NCBI GenBank assembly: GCA_024330215.1
Contig: JANDLU010000023.1
Span: 1-43,469 of the forward strand
Source: Candidatus Gaiellasilicea maunaloa
GTDB taxonomy: Bacteria; Actinomycetota; Thermoleophilia; Gaiellales; Gaiellaceae
Reading direction: 5' to 3'
Length of the DNA stretch: 43,469 nt
The notes under the pieces were generated by a model that ran no database searches, had not been told where the DNA came from, and saw only the letters and a program-made list of their open reading frames with translations. The translations under genes and the position numbers were made by a program. Below are positions 40,523 through 43,469 of this stretch, in pieces (the stretch's first letter is position 1; the number at the start of each line of letters is the position of its first letter).

Positions 40523-40528
40523 TACAAT
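40523..40528 (+). promoter_or_regulatory. -10 hexamer TACAAT of the cyclase gene
   Basis: TACAAT ends 6 nt before GTG 40535; probable leaderless start. Confidence 0.5.
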
Positions 40529-40534
40529 CGAAGG

Positions 40535-42049
40535 GTGGAACGGAAGCTCGCGACCGTGCTCTTCGTCGACCTGGTCGGCTCGACGGAGCTCGTCTCCTCC
40601 CGCGATCCGGAGGTCGTCCGGAGGCGCGTGACCTCGTTCTTCGAGCACGTCTCGACGTGCATCACGCGCCATGGCGGGATCGTGGAGAAGTTCGCGGGCG
40701 ACGCCGTGATGGCCGCGTTCGGAGTGCCGCAGGCGCACGAGGACGACGCCGAGCGCAGCGTCCGCGCCGCCGAGGCGATCATGGACTCGGTGCACGGGCT
40801 CGGGCTCGAGGCGCGGATCGGGATCGAGTCGGGCGAGGTCGTCGCCGACGAGTCCGAGTCGACGTTCGCGACGGGCGAGGCGGTCAACGTCGCGGCACGC
40901 CTGCAGCAGCTCGCCCAACCCGGCGAGACGCTGCTCGGGCCGTTCGCGTACCGGCTGACGCTCTCGCGCGTGGTCACGGAGGATTGCGGCATCCTCGACC
41001 TGAAGGGGTTCGGCGACCCGCTCCCCGTCTTTCGGCTGCTCGGCGTGCTCGACTCGGCCGACCGGCCGGCGAGCGTCTCGGCTCCATTTGTCGGCCGCGA
41101 GTTCGAGCTCGAGCTGCTCCACACGACGTTCGCGCGCACCGTGCGCGACCGCCGCGCCCACCTGTTCACGATCTACGGCGAGCCCGGGGTCGGCAAGAGC
41201 CGCCTCGTGCGCGAGTTCGCCGCGGGCGTCGAAGGAGCGACCGTCCTCGCCGGTCGCTCCCTGCCCTACGGCGAGGGGATCACCTACTGGCCGATCGCCG
41301 AGATGGTCAAGGTCGCGGCCGGGATCACGGACGACGATCCCGTTCAGGAGGCGGTCGCGAAGCTCCAGGCGGCCTGCGGCGACGACGCCGTGGCCGATCT
41401 CCTCGCGCTTGCGGTCGGCGTGCTCGAGGGAATCGAGGCCGAGCGCAGCCAGCAGGAGATCGCCTGGGCTGCGCGCGAGTGGGCTGCCGAGCTCGCGTCG
41501 GCGCAGCCGCTGATCCTCGTCTTCGAGGACGTTCACTGGGCCGAGGATTCGCTCCTCGAGCTCGTCGAGCATCTCGCCGAGCGCGTCAAGGACGCGCCGC
41601 TCCTGATCGTCTGCCTCGCCCGCCCGGAGCTGCTCGATCTCCGTCCCGGCTGGGGCGGCGGACGTGTGCGCGCGACCGCGATCGAGCTCGAGCCGCTGCC
41701 GCCGCTCGAGAGCGAGGCGCTTGTCGACGCGCTTCTCGCCGAACGTGAGCTCTCGGCAACCGATCGCCGCTCCCTGCTCGAGAAGACCGAAGGCAACCCG
41801 CTCTTCGTCGAGGAGACGATCCGGATGCTGCTCGAGGGCGGCACCTCGGCAAAGCGGATCCCGGACACGCTCCAGGCGATGATCGCAGCAAGGATCGACC
41901 GACTGCCGCGCGCAGAGAAGACGTTGCTCCAGCGCGCCTCCGTGATCGGCCGGATCTTCTGGGAAGGCGCGCTCTCGCGGCTCGCGCCGGAGCTCGAGGA
42001 GCTCGAGCCGGTGCTCGACGACCTGCTCCAGCGGGACTTCCTCCGGCCC
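40535..42049 (+). pseudogene. Class III nucleotide cyclase-AAA ATPase protein, 3' truncated at a junction
   Basis: The first ~505 residues of a large signalling protein. Residues 1-170 are a class III adenylate/guanylate cyclase domain: metal Asp12 in LFVDLVGSTEL, Asp56 in FAGDAVMAAFG, and VNVAARLQQLAQPGE. Then comes an AAA/NACHT-like ATPase with Walker A YGEPGVGKSRLVREFA near residue 213 and LILVFEDVHWAEDSLLELVEHL as Walker B. Family proteins go on for several hundred residues with TPR-like repeats. Here the homology stops at QRDFLRP, and menF-like sequence begins in another frame within 42041-42050. The nominal frame runs on to 42412 as nonsense. It is either a deletion fusion or a contig misjoin. 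Confidence 0.8.
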
Positions 42050-42233
42050 GGTGGGGTGGACGGACGCCAACGAGGACGGCGAGTTCTGCGTCGCGCTTCG
42101 CTCCGCGCTGCTGGAGGGCACGGTCGCCCGCTGCTACGCGGGCGTCGGCGTCGTGCGCGACTCCGACCCGGCCGCCGAGCTGGCCGAGACCGAGATCAAG
42201 CTGCAGGCGCTGCTTCCGGTCCTGGCGGCCTGA
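42042..42233 (+). pseudogene. menF: C-terminal fragment of isochorismate synthase
   Basis: About 63 residues that match the end of MenF/chorismate-binding enzymes: GPVGWTDANEDGEFCVALRSALLEG, then ARCYAGVGVVRDSDPAAELAETEIKLQALLPVL and a stop. The conserved end includes the GAGIV-like GVGVV and the ExxK of AETEIK. Everything upstream in this frame is missing, replaced by the cyclase gene. MenF makes isochorismate for menaquinone synthesis, and a menD gene lies convergently 54 bases downstream, so the fragment comes from a menaquinone locus. Confidence 0.75.
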
Positions 42234-42243
42234 TCGGGCGCAT

Positions 42244-42286
42244 CTGTCCCGCTCTGGTGTCGCAGGACGACACCAGGACAGGACAG
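42244..42286. terminator. Nested hairpin between convergent menF fragment and menD gene
   Basis: Inner 9-bp arms CTGGTGTCG / CGACACCAG around CAGGA (42254-42276), within outer CTGTCC / GGACAG. It sits in the gap between the two convergent stops. Candidate bidirectional terminator or REP-like unit. Confidence 0.55.
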
Positions 42287-42287
42287 G

Positions 42288-43469
42288 TCATGGCGCGTGA
42301 CCCACGAGGACGGCCAGATCGCGCTCACGCCAGCGGACCACGGCCTCGAAGCCGGCTTCGGCGAGCCAGCCGAGCTGCTCCGCGACCGTGCTGGGAAAGT
42401 CGACGTCGCTGAGCGGTGTCGAGCCCTCGCCCACATCCCCGGGCACGACCACGTCGGCGAGGACGAACCGCCCGCCGGGCGCGAGCGCCGCGCGCACGCG
42501 GCGAAACAGGTCGGCCTTCTCGGGCCCCTGCAGGTGGTGGACCGCGAGCGCCGAGACCACGAGGTCGAAGAGGCCGTCGGGGACGGGGTCCTCGAGGCGG
42601 CGCAGCTCGAGGCGCACGCGGTCGGGATCGAGGCGCTCGCGCGCGGCGACGAGCATCGCGGAGTTGGCGTCCACGCCCACCAGCACCGCGTCGGGGTGGG
42701 CCTCGAGGAGGCGCCGCGCCGTCTCGCCGGTGCCGGTCCCCAGCTCGAGGATCGAGCGTGCGGGCAGCTCGCGGGTCGCGGCGACGGCCGTCTCCTGCAA
42801 CCGGTCGTAGCCGGGCACGCCCTCCCGTCGCATCCAGGCCAGGTAGGTCTCGGGGTCCCAGCCCTCGTGGCCGGCGCGCCGTGGGGTTGAGTCGCCGTCG
42901 GTCGGCTTGATCGCCGCCTGCACCGCCGCCACGCAGCGCCGGCGCAGCGCGAGGCTCTCGGCGCGGTCGGTGCGCACGTGCAGGAGCGTGGTCTCGAAGG
43001 CCGGGCGCAGGTGCTGGGGAGCCTCCACGAGGCGGTAGGCGATCCCGGCCATGGCAGCGGCCGCCGCGAAGTCGATCCCGGTCGGCGTTGCGACGTGCTC
43101 CTCGAAGGCGTCCGTCGCCGCCGCGACGGGCAGCGCGTCGAAGATCCCGCCGCCGCCGTTGTCGACCAGGACGATCGTGAGCGGGCGGTGGGCGCGGGCC
43201 AGCGCGGCCAGACCGCCCAGGTCGTGGACCAGCGCGACGTCGCCGATCAGCAGCACCACCGGGCCGTCGTGGACGGCGGCGACGCCCAGCGCCGTGGCCA
43301 CCGTCCCGTCGATCCCGTTGGCGCCCCGGTTGGCCAGGACGCGCGGCGGGTCGTCGCGCGTGGGCGTGAAGGCCTCGACGTCGCGTACCGGCATCGAGGA
43401 GGCCACGACCAGGATGGCGCCGGCCGGGAGGGTGGTGGCCAGATGGTTGACCACCAGCGGCTCGCTGAG
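42288..43469 (-). CDS. menD: MenD C-terminal domain fused to a class I methyltransferase (5' end outside window)
   Basis: The frame is open to the window edge, so the N-terminus is missing. The first ~195 visible residues are the TPP-binding domain of SEPHCHC synthase MenD (menaquinone pathway): VVASSMPVRDVEAF, VLANRGANGIDGTV, LLIGDVALVHDLGGL and IVLVDNGGGGIFDALP, i.e. GD-x~26-DN. Without a stop, a linker (KPTDGDSTPRRAG) leads to a ~185-residue SAM-dependent methyltransferase: WDPETYLAWMRREGVPGYDRLQ, motif I SILELGTGTGETARRLL, VGVDANSAML, and FDLVVSALAVHHLQG. The fusion may link two steps of quinone synthesis, or the second part may be unrelated. A lost stop through sequence error is possible. 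Confidence 0.8.
   Translation of the reverse strand, partial: LSEPLVVNHLATTLPAGAILVVASSMPVRDVEAFTPTRDDPPRVLANRGANGIDGTVATALGVAAVHDGPVVLLIGDVALVHDLGGLAALARAHRPLTIVLVDNGGGGIFDALPVAAATDAFEEHVATPTGIDFAAAAAMAGIAYRLVEAPQHLRPAFETTLLHVRTDRAESLALRRRCVAAVQAAIKPTDGDSTPRRAGHEGWDPETYLAWMRREGVPGYDRLQETAVAATRELPARSILELGTGTGETARRLLEAHPDAVLVGVDANSAMLVAARERLDPDRVRLELRRLEDPVPDGLFDLVVSALAVHHLQGPEKADLFRRVRAALAPGGRFVLADVVVPGDVGEGSTPLSDVDFPSTVAEQLGWLAEAGFEAVVRWRERDLAVLVGHAP

Noticed and set aside
42050-42412. C-terminal extension of the cyclase frame
   Set aside because: This part is the MenF fragment and the intergenic region read in a wrong frame; composition becomes Arg/Gly-rich.

Overview
The window is 43.5 kb of high-GC DNA with densely packed bacterial genes. 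The gene set (HelD-type helicase, bifunctional Rel, MprA/MprB-like two-component system beside an HtrA protease, pdxS/pdxT, yebC-ruvCAB) and the abundance of leaderless genes point to Actinomycetota. The repeat and promoter style suggests a Thermoleophilia-like lineage (Gaiellales/Solirubrobacterales); that is inference only. There is one tRNA, no rRNA, no CRISPR array and no recognisable transposase or phage.

Layout. 1-5.9 kb: DUF1361 membrane protein, small Cys-motif protein, secreted hydrolase-like/M23/SPOR protein, two MFS exporters around an unknown gene. 5.9-6.7 kb: an intergenic region with two diverged tandem copies of an unknown ~280-295 bp non-coding element. 6.7-8.4 kb: SDR oxidoreductase and a class I amidotransferase-like hydrolase, separated by an attenuator-like leader. 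8.4-13.2 kb: a TPP riboswitch and a thiamine kinase plus thiamine ABC transporter operon, convergent with YjbQ. 13.3-20.5 kb: tRNA(CAU), pdxS, an unknown gene, an ankyrin protein, then pdxT-yebC-ruvC-ruvA-ruvB. 20.6-24.1 kb: monooxygenase-fold protein, HelD, a frameshifted gene, an inverted-repeat element and a membrane protein. 24.2-27.2 kb: an operon of two ferritin-like proteins, an L,D-transpeptidase and a Pro-rich membrane protein. 27.2-32.5 kb: a divergent gene pair on a symmetric promoter, recJ, rel and a truncated GNAT gene. 32.5-38.4 kb, minus strand: secreted protein, HtrA, histidine kinase and response regulator, then thioesterase and phosphomannomutase. 38.5-43.5 kb: two secreted proteins and a class III cyclase/AAA protein that abruptly becomes a menF fragment near 42,045, then a MenD-methyltransferase fusion running off the window.

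Most notable signals: (1) a dispersed short hairpin family (arms GCTTGTG/CACAAGC around a conserved loop) with six clear copies, one inside the phosphomannomutase reading frame; (2) four direct repeats at exact 11-bp spacing upstream of htrA, plus two more upstream of the response-regulator gene, which look like the regulator's own boxes; (3) the duplicated unknown element at 5,972-6,569; (4) a uORF with mutually exclusive hairpins before the amidotransferase gene; (5) leaderless promoters with a -10 hexamer usually 6-8 nt before the start, three of which reuse the previous gene's TAG stop, and one symmetric -10 serving two divergent genes; (6) a chimeric junction near 42,045 and the MenD-methyltransferase fusion.
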